Shown: positions 1-11,224 of the stretch, piece by piece
How positions within the stretch are numbered: position 1 is the stretch's first letter
Layout of the letters: each line of letters begins with the position of its first letter
DNA from: Ettlia oleoabundans
Taxonomy: Eukaryota; Chlorophyta; Chlorophyceae; Chlamydomonadales
NCBI GenBank assembly: GCA_019693395.1
Contig: JAAMXP010004150.1
Span: 1 to 26,839, forward strand
Length of the DNA stretch: 26,839 nt
Direction of reading: 5' to 3'
The notes under the pieces: model-generated
The model's database searches: none
Told to the model about the DNA's origin: nothing
What the model saw: the letters and a program-made list of their open reading frames with translations, nothing else
Translations under genes and position numbers: made by a program

Positions 1-4
1 CCAC

Positions 5-23
5 CACACACACACACACACAC
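5..23. repeat. CA dinucleotide microsatellite
   Basis: About nine CA units at the left edge of the window. Simple repeat in non-coding sequence. Confidence 0.9.
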
Positions 24-576
24 TCACATCACCACCCCCTTGTGCGACCCCGCGCACACCACAAAAGCTTCACTCGCTGGTGCCTTTCAGCCGGTGGTCA
101 GCAATACTCGCTACTTGTAAAGCGACGACTGTGAAAGCAGAGATGGGCAAGTTACCTCACATGCCGCTTGTTCAGAAACAGAGTTGGCAAGAAAGCAGTT
201 GTACGCGGGCGCTGCGGCTCTCAAGTGCCTTTACACACTGGCACTAACTGCCTGTTGTACACTTCAATCTGAATAACTGATCGTCAGCAACGAAAGAGGC
301 TCTGCTAGAGAAGGGGATTATGATGGGGACGACTGGAATGTAGGCAATGCAGGCAAGCTGCTGTAGTATACATGCAGAGGAAGGGAGATGAAAGAAGCAA
401 AAGACAGGACACGACTGAAAGGGGACGGGAACTCAGCAGCAATGAAATCAGCAAGCCACCCAATCGGGTGTGGGCGACAACTGGAGACTGTAACACCAAA
501 CTTCATTAACACGGGAAATCAACAGCAGTGACAGCACATTAGGCGGCAGACTTGTTCGCCTGGGCAGCCGCAGGGA

Positions 577-581
577 TTACA
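577..581 (-). terminator. Candidate polyadenylation signal of the CPP1-like gene
   Basis: TGTAA is read on the minus strand 122 nt after the CPP1-like stop codon. TGTAA is the usual poly(A) signal in volvocine and related green algae. A second TGTAA on the same strand at 231-235 is an alternative. Confidence 0.45.
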
Positions 582-702
582 CGATCATTGGTTTCGATGG
601 CTGAAAATAACATCGACTCTTACCGCTCTTCGTTTGCCGTTGGCTCCCGCTTATTCCTCAACTGGCAGCTGGCTTTCCGCTGCTTCTCTGTGGCCAGGAC
701 CA

Positions 703-2397
703 TCAGGCCAGGAAAAGGCAGACGGCGGCAAGTGCAGTGATGGAGAACTCGCCAACAAGGGCTCCAGGGGATGACAGGCTCTGCACAGCAGCCGGGAGAG
801 CAAGGGGCAAGGAGGCAGAGAACTGCTGCGTGAGAGGTTGGCAGGCGGGCACATTAGTCTGTGCAAGCTGCAGTAACAACCTGCCAATGCCTAGTCACAC
901 TGATATTGCTTGTAGCGGGTTGAGCCTTGTGGGACGCCTGATGAGGCCTTGGCCTGCCCCATGACACCGGCCACCTGCAAAACATCCACAGGCCAACCAC
1001 CCCTCCCCCGCCTCCCGCCTCCCTGCTGCCACTCACCCCCAGTGGGATGATGTCCACACGTAGCCAGCTTTGCACGGCGGCGCCCACAAAGGTGCCCACC
1101 ACCAGCCCCGTAAGCGCAAGGCCAATGGCCTTACCAAGCCCGACACGCTTCTCCTCACGCAACAGGTAGACGGTGGCTGCAACAGCAAGCGCCAGCTGCA
1201 CCCCTGGCACGTCTGCGGCGGCTGCCTGTGGGGTGGGCTCCAGCAGCCCCTGTGCAAGGGTCCATGCAGCCAGAACGCCAAACACGGCTGCGGTCGTGGT
1301 GGCGGTACGCTGCTTGGGAGCCTGCACTGCCACGCCGCCACCGGGGATGCCCTGAAGCAGCTGCTGCGCCTTTTGGGCCGCTGCCGCCGCACCCGCCGGC
1401 TTCTGGGTCGCAGGCCGGCGCACATCGGCAAAACGCACATTGCTGGACACAGGTAGATCACCCGTCAATCGTGCCCTGCGGTAGCCAGATGCATGTGCGC
1501 CAAAAGCAGTGAACTGGGTATGCAGTGTGGTGCAGGTGACGGTAGGGCAGGCGCTGCAAGCGTTGTGCATGCCCGCTAGACCCTGAGCGCTAGTAAAATC
1601 AAACTAGCGGTGGAGGAGGAGACTGCACCCACCGCAGCTGGGAGGAGAAGATCAAATCGTAGGCTTGCTCCACCTGCATGCAATGTTGAATTGGCGCAGC
1701 GGTTGAGAGAGGGCAGCAGAAGCAGTGCCACCTTATCCAGCAACGATTGGAGGAAACCAAGGTAATTAGCTAGACGACCAGGTTAAGACTGATCCTGGCA
1801 ATGTATACGGCCGGAGCTTGGGTCCAAGCTGGCGGATTAGCGGCATGCAGCGAAGTAAAAATAACATGAGAGGGGCAAACGGCAAGGCAAGCCTCTATAA
1901 ACGACTACAATACATTTTGCAATCACAACCTTTGAACACGGCACATAAAACAGGAGATCAAGCAGCAACAAGCTGAGGTAGGCAGCGCAATGACCTGGTA
2001 TTTGCGCTCCAGATCGTCGGAGTGGCGCTCAAGCAGCTGGTTCTTGGCGGCAAGCACTTCCTCATAGTTGGATCCCTCGCGCAAGCCCAGGGTGGCGTAT
2101 GCCTCACCAAGTGTCAGCGCCGGAGGCATGCCTGACGGTAAGGCAGATGGGGACAGGATGAGGTGCAGGAGCAGGAGAGCACGTTTTCTTGCAAGAGGCA
2201 GCGGCAGCGGGTCAGGCGGAGCTCGGGCTGGTCCTTTCAGCGCATCCTTTCAACAGCCACTCACCCGCCTCAGAGTCACCGCTGCTTGCCCTGCATGGTC
2301 TGCAAAGGGTGCTCCGGCAGCCAGCGAGACGCAGAGTGCTCCTGCGCGGCCGCCCTTGTAGGCAGCTTGCTACGGGTCTGTAAGCTGCCGCTGCCAT
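703..2397 (-). CDS. CPP1-like (DUF3353) chloroplast J-like membrane protein
   Basis: Five exons, read on the minus strand: 2397-2265, 2131-1995, 1673-1633, 1475-1037, 780-703 (stop TGA). They give 275 aa and all phases agree. Residues 1-45 are rich in Ala, Arg and Ser and look like a chloroplast transit peptide. Residues 48-104 form the J-like region, with a LTLGEAYATLGL start and a VEQAYDLIF helix, and lack a visible HPD motif. A conserved-looking VSSNVRFADVRRP follows. Four membrane segments lie at about 163-182, 193-209, 219-239 (ending in SWLRVDIIPLG) and 254-275. This order matches the CPP1/DUF3353 family; Arabidopsis CPP1 is known to stabilise protochlorophyllide oxidoreductase in chloroplast membranes. 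Which paralogue this is cannot be told, so the POR link is inference. The ATG at 2397 has a favourable ACCATGG context. The intron-2 donor is an unusual GTCATT. The gene is divergent from the coiled-coil gene at 2604. Confidence 0.9.
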
Positions 2398-2603
2398 GGT
2401 ATAGTTGAGCGACTACGTTGAGCTGACTGTAGAGGCAGCGCTGTGCGCAAGGGCAGTGGAGGACTTCGGGTTCAAAGCACCTGGCGAAACGCTCTGTCTT
2501 TGAAGGTAAAAGGCGACCAATTCCGCAGCGTGATATCGTTTATCGCTACTGCCTAGCAAAAGCCTTGGCATCCATCCAAGTGGAAACCCCCACAGCACGC
2601 AGC
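2398..2603. promoter_or_regulatory. Putative bidirectional promoter, CPP1-like / coiled-coil gene
   Basis: The start codons of two divergent genes are only 206 bp apart (266 bp if the coiled-coil protein starts at 2664). Both promoters and both 5' UTRs must fit here or extend into the other gene. No TATA box was seen. This is inferred from gene layout, not from a recognised motif. Confidence 0.45.
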
Positions 2604-5600
2604 ATGACTGATGGATTTCACAAGTGCGAATGCATTTCAAAGAGATCACAGTGCAAGTCAGCAATGGGGAAAGAGAATGGAAGCACCGGGAGAGGACCAT
2701 CCAGACCGCGACCCTCTTCCGGTTTGAATAAACCGACCCACTCAAGCGCTCCAACTGAAAGCAGACTGCCTCAGCCCCCTCCCAGCGCCCGAGGCAGGCG
2801 GTCGTCTCAGCAGGATACCCAGCCCCAGCTTCAGCAGCCGCACCATCAGCAAGGGGCGGCCATGCCGCGCTTAGCCGCAGGAACGGGCCTGCGGCACCCC
2901 AGCAAAGCTGGTCCACCCTCGGCGGCCACGCCCCGAGGCTGCAATCAACCGTTCAGTCACATGCCTCCAGGCACAGCACGCGGCCTTCCAACCCAGGGTG
3001 CACTGCGACGAGCTCTGCCTGCAGATGCTGATGGCAGTCTGACGGCACGTCGCCGTGAATTGGGTGCTGCACAACACGGCTCTTCCACTTATCGAGACGC
3101 CGTCCTAGCCACTACCATTCACAGCAGCCTGCCTGGTCCTCCACCTCTGCCGCCTTGGCCAGCTGCAGCACACAGAATCTCGCCCCTGGCACCGCTAGCG
3201 GGGCAGCACCCACCACCACCGCCGCCTCAAGCAGCAATACTGGGGGTGCAAGCGGGGCCCACAGCGCGCGCACCAGAGCAGCCACCTTTGCAGCAGGAGT
3301 CACAGCAGCAGCAGCCTGAGCAGCAGCAGGCGGCAAGCCAGCTGGCGGCTCTGCAGGAGGAGCGACTTTTGCTGGTGCAGCAGCAGGCCCGCGTCAGCCA
3401 TGAGCAGAAGCAGCTGGAGCAGCAGATCAGGTGGGGGCCCCCTGGCTGGACCAGTATAGGTTGGATTGGCCAACGGTATCCAATCCCTTTCAACCCATGT
3501 GCGCTCAGCTCCTTGTCTGCTTCTGCTGCTGCCTGCCCATGCCATTCTCGACGTGCCTGCCTTGCTCCCCCCTTCGGCTCGATGGATGAGTTTGTGTGGC
3601 CCTGCTGCTGCTTGCTGGGTGCTGCAGCCGCCTTGAGGCCGGCATGGCGGCACAGCGGCAGGAGCTGCAGTCAGCTCTGTCCACCGTGGCGGCGCTAGGG
3701 GAGCGGCAGCAGGCACTGGCAGACCACGCTGCACACCTGCAGCAGCTGTGCACGCAGGCACAGGTGCGATGTAGCTGTTGTTAGGCACCGCTGGTGGCAG
3801 CAGGCTTGTGGTGGATTGGTATTCCGCTCCAATGCTTTGGCATGCCTGCATCCACCACCACCACCTGCCAGGCAGTCGTGTGTCTGCCACTCCTGCTGGT
3901 TACTGCCACCAACATGACTGCCTGGCTGTTCCCAGCCTCTCTTACCAGTTACCTGCCTGTTCTTCCCTGCCACCCACCTGCCTGTGAATGCCTGCCGGCG
4001 CGCAGCGCACTGTCAACGTGCAAAACAGCGAGCTGAGGCAGCTGGAGATCATGGCTCAGTCAATGCAGGCTGGCTTAGACCAGCATCACATGCAGGTGGG
4101 TGGACTGGTAGGTGGGCAGTTGCCTGCTGGGCCTCACCTCTCCTGTCTGGTGACTTGATTAAACCTCCCCCAGTGCCCACTTGCCTGATCGCCCAGCACG
4201 CAAGTTTGTGAATCGTGCTTGCGTGCCCGCCCTTGTCAAGTTCCCTGTTGATTCTTAGCCTGCAGCGGTCAGCGATCTCCATAGCGCTCCTCGCTCCTTA
4301 TGCTGCAGCAAACCTGCTTCTTTGCTGTTGGCTCATGCTGTTTTCCGCACTTGCGCAGGAACCTGAGCTGGCGGGGCGGTGTGGAGACGCCCGCACCATG
4401 CTACTGCACATGATGCAGGTCAGTGCCGCATTTGGTTGGTGTTGAGTAGCTGACTGTGTGTTGTGACAGCAGTGTCTCTACTGTCTAGCCACACAGTAGT
4501 ATGCCCGCTGAGACAGACCGTGGGGGAACCTGGGTGCTGAGCCTGGCCGCTAAACACGCCCTCAAAGGACCTTGCCTGTTGGGTGCAATAAGTTCTCAAG
4601 TGGCGCTCAGCGGTGGCACTACTGCAGCTGCTGCCGTCAGCAGCAGCTTGCCTGGAAGCCTTGCGGAATGAAACGCTGTGTGAGCTGTGAGGCTGGCGGC
4701 TGATGCTACATGGCCGCCCTTGCTCATGCCCCAGTGCCCATCTGCCTGCTTGCCTGCTTGCAGACTGCGGCGCAGGTGCTCAAGCTGCCACAGCTGTCAG
4801 CCGCCATCCAGCGACACATGCCCGCCTCTGCAGCTGCAGCTGGCGGTGCGGAAGCAGGTCGGGCCAGCATAGCAAGCGCCCGCGCAAGCGGCGCCAACCC
4901 AGGCGCAGCACAGCAGGTCTCCGCTGCGACTGCTGATATGCCTCAGACGCAGCCACAGCAACCAGCGTCGGTGGCATTCAGTCTGCCGCTGTCGCAGCGT
5001 GCACCGTGGGTCCAGGGGCTTGCTGGGGGCAGCCAGCTGCCGCTTGCAGTGCCGGGTCCTGTCTCAGAAGACGGATACGACACCCCAGCTGGCAGCCTGG
5101 ACGGCTCAACTGAGGCAGACAGCGGCAGCGGGGGCAGCAGCAGCAGTGCGGCCAGCGCTGCTAGCAGCCCTCACGCCCGCCCTGGCATCGTCGGGGATGA
5201 ATGCAGGGGTGGTGAGGGTACCGCATGGCGTGACCCACTCATTAGCTTGCCTGGCACTGCCGCTGAAGACCAGCAGACATGGGCTGCAAGAAGCAAGCAG
5301 CAGCAGGGGCCACCATTGCTGCCCCGCCTTCGCCTGCCTGGACTGCAAGAAAAGGCTGTGACAGGTGCTTGTGCAGCAACTGGGGCACCAGCACTCAGCA
5401 GCAGATCAACTGCACCAGCGCCAGAGCAGCCTCGTTCCAGTCGCATCCCTGGGGTGGCTCTACTTTCTCCCCAGCCGCCACAGCACCTTGCCGAACCATC
5501 ACCGCCAGCGGCAACTGCCAACTGCAAAGCTGCCACAGGCAGCTGCCCCCTCAGCCCTGGTGTGCTGCAGCGCTTGCAGCGGATCCAGGCCAAGTTTGAA

Positions 5601-5633
5601 AGCGCACTGGCAGATCAGGCAGTGCAACTCTAG
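2604..5633 (+). CDS. Unrecognised Gln-rich coiled-coil protein
   Basis: Five exons: 2604-3430, 3628-3763, 4006-4095, 4359-4418, 4764-5633 (stop TAG), giving 660 aa in consistent phase. Residues 1-230 are disordered, rich in Pro, Ser, Arg and Gln. About 235-350 is a coiled coil that begins with a Gln run, continues through LQEERLLLVQQQARVSHEQK and EQQISRLEAGMAAQRQELQS, and crosses three splice junctions in register, which is the best support for the model. Residues 380-630 are a low-complexity Ser/Ala/Pro/Gln region, and the C-terminus has a short helix (VLQRLQRIQAKFESAL). The start may instead be ATG 2664 (MGKENGSTG), which has a better context (purine at -3, G at +4) and gives 640 aa; either way the protein carries a KEN tripeptide, a possible cell-cycle degron. 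No family was recognised. A cytoskeletal or scaffold role is only a guess. Confidence 0.75.
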
Positions 5634-6624
5634 GTGCACTTCGGCTCTCCCTGGGCCTGTGCAACGGTTTGTCGGTGACCTGCCCAGAAACCTCTTAGCC
5701 CCCCTCCCAAACCGTCCTTGCGCTCATGACCCTTGCTTTCATAGTTTGCTTGCCTGCTTTCTAGCTCAACTATTATTACTGGTGCTTCAAGAAACACGAC
5801 TATCTGTTTGGAACCACTGGTCAGCTGTGTAGAGTACAGGGAAGGTGTGAAAAAGGGGAAAAGCAGGCATGGTGGCAGCCTGGCTGGCTTGGGGCGGGAG
5901 CGGGACATGGCAGAAAGTGCCGCCAAGAAGCAGGCTGCATGTTGGCTGGCTGGCTGCGGTGATTCTTCGTGTCATAGCTAATGCTTCGCTGCAGAGGCAG
6001 CCATGATTGTCGAGCGGTGGAGGGGCGTTTGAGGCGTGATGTGCAGAGCGGTGATGACGAGGCGCTGGCCCGCCGTCCTGACAGTGTGCCAGTAACTGGG
6101 GCGGGGGTCTGCGTGGGCGCGGGTGCTTGATGATGCAAGGGGAGGCGAAGGGGTCAGGTAACAACCAGTTCGACTAAAGAATTCATCAGGCCAAAAGGGG
6201 GAGGGGAGGAAGACTGAAGCCAAGTAGCAAGCAGGACAGGCAGGGTGGGAGAGGGAAGGAATTTTCTGAAGGTGGAGTGGAGCAGCCTGGTTGGCGCCAT
6301 GCGGGCCGCAGAGCGCAGCAACATCAAAAGAGCAGGGATGTGCGACGCGCATGGGCGCCAATTCGATGGTAATAGTAGAGCAAGGCAGGAAGGAAGCCAA
6401 GCACAAGAATGGGGTTTAATGCATGGGGATTTGGCAGAAAGCAAACACGACGCAGAATAGTGCAACTATCGTTGCCGGATGCTGGCGGGCACAGCAAAAC
6501 AAGCAGACATAATATTGCCGCCACTGGCAGACGGAAGGGCAACACTAGTGGATGGCCTATGTGCGTATCAGAACTGCTCTAGGCCTGTACAAGTGCCTGG
6601 CACTCCAAGTCAGGCTGAGGAGGT
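5634..6624. other. Convergent 3' intergenic region
   Basis: This lies between the plus-strand coiled-coil gene and the minus-strand RWP-RK gene, so it should hold both 3' UTRs. No TGTAA was found on either strand, no coding exon with family support, and no clear repeat. The right part (6180-6420 on plus) is rich in AG. Confidence 0.5.
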
Positions 6625-9600
6625 TCAACCAACTGGCGACTGTGGTGGCTTGACGGGTGGCTGGTGCTGGTGGTTCCGCAGAGGGTGGGACGCATGCTGC
6701 TTTGCTGCCGCCGCTGCATGCTGCAGGCGGCGCGCTTGTTCTTGAGCTGCCGCCTGTTGCAGCAGCAGCTGCTCTTGCTGCGCCTGGTGCAGCAGCAGTG
6801 CCTGTTCCTGCTGCGCCTGCTGCATCAGCAGAAAGTGCTCCTCCTGGGCCTGTTGCCGTAGCAGCGCCTGGTGCGCGGCTGCTGCCTGCTGCTGCGACTG
6901 CTGCTGCTGTGCCTGCTGTTGGGCCTGCTGCAGCGCTATATTATCAATTGAGAAGCCAAGCTTGTTAGCATACTTTTGCAGGCAAAAGAGCGCCACCTGC
7001 TCGGGTATTGCTGACGCTGCCTGCTGGGTCTGCTGGGCCTGCTGCGCCGCCGCATGCTGCATCGCCAGCTGCTGCAGCTGCAGCTGCGAGGGCGAACGCT
7101 TCGTTGGCTCTGATGATGCTGCAGCTGCTGCTGCAGGCTGGCCCGGATGCTGCTGCTGCTGCGGCTGCTGCTGCGTGAGGTGCAGCAGCGCAGCGGGCGC
7201 GGAGTGGGATGACTGGAAGGGATTGAAAGCGGCTCCAGGGCCGCCCTGTCCACGGGGGGACGCCGTTCGGCCGCCCAGCAGCTGAGCCAGCAGCGTGGGT
7301 GGCACAGAGCTTGCGCCCCCCATGAAATGCTGCGAGTGCGCCGGCTGTTGGGCTGCAGGTGCGGCCGTAGCGGCAGCGGCAGCTGCAGCCGCCCGCTGTT
7401 GCCGCTCCCAGGAAGACGATCGCAGCAGCGCCTCTACCCCGCTGGCACTGCCACCACCACCGCCGCCGGCCGCCATCAGCATGCCCAGCAGCTGCCGATG
7501 CTCCTCCTCCCACTGCTGTTCTTGCGGCGGCGCTTGCATGCCAGCAGCCTGCCGCAGCAGAGACATCACAGCTTGCATGTTGAGCTCCCCGCTGGTGCTG
7601 TCTGAGCCGCTCAGCAGGCCACCACTGCCCAGGGCACCGCTGCCAAGCACAAGGCTGCCACTGCCAATGCCCTGGCTGCCACCGCCCAAGCCCAAGGTTG
7701 CCTGCGCCTGCGCCTGGGCTGCCAGTGCCGTGCTGTGCTGCTGTGACAGCAGCTGTTGGAGAGGTTGCTGGGGCAGCGGGTTCTGAGGCTGATTTGATAC
7801 GTGAGCCGGCGGCTGCGGCAGCTGACAGCGTTGGCATTCCGCCTCAGCAGCAGCAGGCGCCCGCGTGACAGCGGGCTGAGCAGCAGCAGCACCGTCTACA
7901 GCACCGCCCGCGGCTGCTGCGGCAGCTGCGATGGCGGGGGCAGTTGCTGCCAGGTGCAGGCGCTTGGTGGGAGAGCCGCCGCCGCCAAGCTCCCAGTTAT
8001 TCCACAGAGCGGGCCGTTTGGCGCCCACCGCTGTGGCCAGCTTCACAGCTAGCGCACCCTCTGGGCTGCTACCGCCACTGCCACGCTCCGGACCAGGGCT
8101 GCCTGCCCGTGCAGCATCGTCGCCGGCACCAGCAGGGGCAGGCCCAAAAGAGAAGTCGCGCCCCAGTGGTAGGTGGGGGCTGGGTGCAGCCCCTGCCCTG
8201 CCACCGCTGGTCCCCAGCGAGGTTCGCTGAGGCGCCAGCGATGGCTGCTCAGTTGCACCTGCGGTGTCATGATAAGTAAAGGGGCAGAAAAGCATGAGGG
8301 GCTTGCAAGCAAGTGAGCTGAGTGACATGCTGCACCGAGCCTGCAGCAAGCAAATAAGACACCCACAACAATGGCTGCGTCTGATTGTTGTGCGCTGTTC
8401 AGCTGCGCATCGAACTGCCCGTCAGGCGCCAGCAAGCACACACCTTTCCCCACTGACAAGCACCATACCGAGGATAGAAGCAGAACCGCAGACGAAACTC
8501 ACCGCCTGCCGCGGCGGCCCCCGCCTTCTGCTGCGCCATCAAATCTTGCAGGGAGAGCTCAACCCCGAATGGTCCCTTGCTGTGCTGGGAGGTGGCGGGA
8601 GACGCAGGCGGAACAGGGGAGCCCCTCAGCGGACTTGGGCCCACAGCACGGCGGGGCGGGTGCGGCGGCCGCGTCACGCCAATTGCGGCTGCCGCCGCTG
8701 CTGCGGCCGCTGCCTGCCACATGCCGGCACTGGCGGCGGCGGCCTCGGCCGTAGGGCTGGTGGGTGGTGCCGGGGCGGCTGCCGGGTCGTCAGTGTTTGC
8801 AGCCGCTGCTTCTGCTGGGGACAGTGGGCGGAAGGCCCCACCGCCAAACCGTGGCCGCCCAAGGTGCGGCTGCTGCGGCGGCACGGTCGGGTTGGCCACC
8901 AGTACCGCAGGCTGCGCTGGGTTGCTGGCTATCGCGTCCGAAGGTGCTGAGGAGGCCCCTGGCGTGGCCTGGCGGGATGATTTATTGGTGGTGGGGGGGT
9001 CTGAGCTTGATCCAGCTGAGCCGCCTTCAGAGTCCAAGTTATCCAGCGGCCCGCGGGCCATGCCTGGCGCTGCACCCCGGCCGCTGCCCTGCCCAGCCTC
9101 ACGCTGCATAAACCGTCCAGCCTGCTGCTGCTCCTGCACTACTTCAGTGCTAGCTGCAGGCCGTGGAGGTGCAGCAACCTCTTCTGACACAGCCACACCA
9201 CGTGTTGAGGCGGTGAGTCCCGCTGCCAGCGCGCCGCTGCCTGCCGCAGCATCGGTCAATGGATGGCTCTGCTGCTGCTCCCGTTGCTGCTCCTTCTCAA
9301 TGGCTGACAGCAGCACCTCTATCCCCCGTGTGTCGGCAGAGGTGGGCGTAAGGTTGGTGGTGCTGTCAGCCGGCGTGCGGGCCCCAGAGGCGGCGAGAAG
9401 CGGTGGCGCGTCTGCACCACGCGCTGCCCGCGCTGCCGCGCCTGGCTCCGCAGGCATCCGCAGCGGCGGCGGAGCCTGATGCTGTGAGGCCTCTGCCAGT
9501 GGCGGCAGCTTCTCCCGCTGCTGCGCTGCAAGCGCATGCCAGGGTTGCCAGTGCTGCGGCATTGGGCGAACCAGCGAGACAACGCGCGGAGCGCGGGGGC

Positions 9601-11224
9601 TGGATGGCGCACTGCTGCGTCCTGGCAGAGCCTGCTGCTGCTGATGGTGTGTGTGGTGCATTTGTGGGTGCTGAACTGCTGCAACAGCAACAGCAGATGG
9701 GTCGCTCCACAGCCTGCTCTCCTGACTGGCGCCGCTGGGACTGGGGACAGCCTGCCACCCGCCTGCGTACCCTGGGTCAGTGTGCGGCGAAGCCGGCTGC
9801 TGCTGCTGCCGTGGGAACAGCTGGGGCCAGCTGGGTGGCGGCGCTAGGCCACCAGGCGCTCCGGGCAGCGCCGGCGGTGCCGCTGTGGGCTGCGCCAGGC
9901 CCGACAGATGCGACGCACTGAGGTTATGGGGCAGGCGCTGGTGATGCTGCTGGTGGTGCTGCTGCTGCTGATGTTGTTGTTGATGCTGCTGCTGTGGGAG
10001 GTAAGGCAGCGAACTGCTGCTCATCTGCATTCCAAGCTGCAGCCCCGAGTGCTGCTGCCGAGGCGCCAGGCGCGGCGAGCCAGGCCCCTGTCCAGCCATC
10101 TGCTGCGCTGCGGCAGCGGCAGCTGCGGCGGCGACCTGCTGATCCAGCAACAGCTGGCTCTGGCTGGGGCTCAGCCCGCCAACCTGCCCGGATGCAGATG
10201 GCTGCAACAGGCCAATAGGCTCTGCACGCAACAGCAGCCAGCATGGGAGGTGGTAGTTGGTGGGTAGTTGTGCCAATTGCGGAGCAGCAGGGTCAGCACA
10301 GCAGTAAAGACAGCTGCATGCGGCAGTCATATGTCAAAAGGAGCAACATGAGCAAACAGGGTTGGACAACATGGGCAAGCCAGCGGTGATGTGTATGCTG
10401 CCGCACCCGACATCGTGCTGCTGAGGGGCGTGCCTCCCAGCTGGCTGGCGTGCGGGGTGGCTGGCGTGCTGCCACCAGTCTGGCTCAGCGCACGGGTCAA
10501 ACTTTTGACTTTGCGGTAAGGCCACCTGCAAGCGAGGCAGCAGGTAGCACCCAATAGAATTACCGCCTCAGCAAGGGTTGCAGCTAGTGTACCAGCGGGT
10601 TAAGTGCAGGCGGATTGTCGCCCTTGTGCACAAAGTTGGAGCCGAGCAGGCTTGGGTGAGCCACCCTGGCAACATAACAGGCAAGCTGCTGGTTGCACTG
10701 TCAAACCGCCAGCGGTTGGGTAACAGACACGGTGGAAGCTGCCCATAGCAGCTGCATCGTTGGCCACCCGTTCCTGCCGCGGCGCACCTGAGCACTCCGT
10801 GCTTCCTTGCAACCCGTTTCAGCACCGTCAGGGACACGCGCATAACACGTGCCGCCTCTTCCGCAGGCAAATGAAACCTGCAAGGTGGCCAGGTGGGGCG
10901 GCGCGAGGGGGCAGGTAGGAGCCAAGCCACCGGAGACCAAGTCGGCGGCACACGCCAAGCTCAGAGTCAGCTGCCCCTCCAGCCCCTGCGCTCACCACTG
11001 TGCTAGCTCCTCCCGGCTGATGTCGCTTGGCAGCCGGCCCTGCAGCAGCAACGCGGGACGTTTAGGGCTGGCTGGAAAAGGAGCCTACAGTAAGCGGCCG
11101 GTCTGGCGCTCTTGCGCCTTTGACGCGGTGCGCCCCTCACCATCCGGCTCTTCTTGCGCCGCGTTTGCTTCGGCTTAGACGGCTCCGCCTCCATCTGCGG
11201 CGCAGCGGGCGGAGCACCCTGCAT
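6625..11224 (-). CDS. RWP-RK domain transcription factor, large Gln/Ala-rich
   Basis: Six exons, read on the minus strand: 11224-11141, 11039-10996, 10877-10788, 10525-10407, 10221-8503, 8258-6625 (stop). They give 1229 aa and all phases agree. A basic stretch (KPKQTRRKKSRM, about 17-28) precedes the RWP-RK DNA-binding domain at 29-85: LPSDISREELAQWFHLPAEE, then VSLTVLKRVARKHGVL, then RWPYRK at 73-78. The domain is spread over four exons whose junctions restore the family consensus exactly. RWP-RK proteins are plant and algal nuclear regulators (NIT2/NLP of nitrogen responses, MID/RKD of gametes). The remaining ~1100 residues are poly-Gln, poly-Ala, Pro and Ser with short helical islands near 665-680 (GVELSLQDLMAQQ) and 1103-1127 (QVALFCLQKYANKLGF). 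The subfamily and target genes cannot be told. The splice from 10407 to 10221 was chosen by phase among several options. An extra 5' exon is possible because the frame stays open for about 80 nt above the ATG. Confidence 0.88.

Larger units (their letters stand above)
1..702. other. Region downstream of the CPP1-like gene
   Basis: No gene can be supported here. It contains a short CA repeat (5-23), the likely 3' UTR of the CPP1-like gene (from 702 leftwards), and a plus-strand TGTAA at 116-120 that could end a gene lying to the left of the window. Short reading frames are present but show no family match or codon pattern. Confidence 0.5.

Noticed and set aside
91..120. Possible last exon of an upstream plus-strand gene ending TAA at 118-120
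   Set aside because: An acceptor-like TTTCAG precedes a short open stretch, but with only about nine codons and nothing to the left it cannot be supported.
603..625. Tiny intron near 603-625 and a short minus-strand exon ending in AQANKSAA
   Set aside because: The intron would be about 23 nt, too short, and it lies beyond the well-supported stop codon of the CPP1-like gene.
6962..10267. Many long open frames on plus, rich in Cys, Leu and Ala
   Set aside because: They are antisense shadows of the CAG and GCN repeats in the RWP-RK gene, whose own frame carries the domain and consistent splice phases. The same holds for plus frames over 13373-14355.
10293..10406. Alternative donors further into RWP-RK intron 4
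   Set aside because: Later GT sites either give the wrong phase, create TAG at the junction, or leave an intron below 50 nt; the GTGCGG donor at 10406 fits phase and the local donor style.
6625..11224. RWP-RK gene as MID and the window as a mating-type locus
   Set aside because: MID proteins are short and end near the domain; this one is 1229 aa with a long tail. The neighbours (NEDD1, nucleoside hydrolase, CPP1-like) give no independent sign of a sex-determining region.
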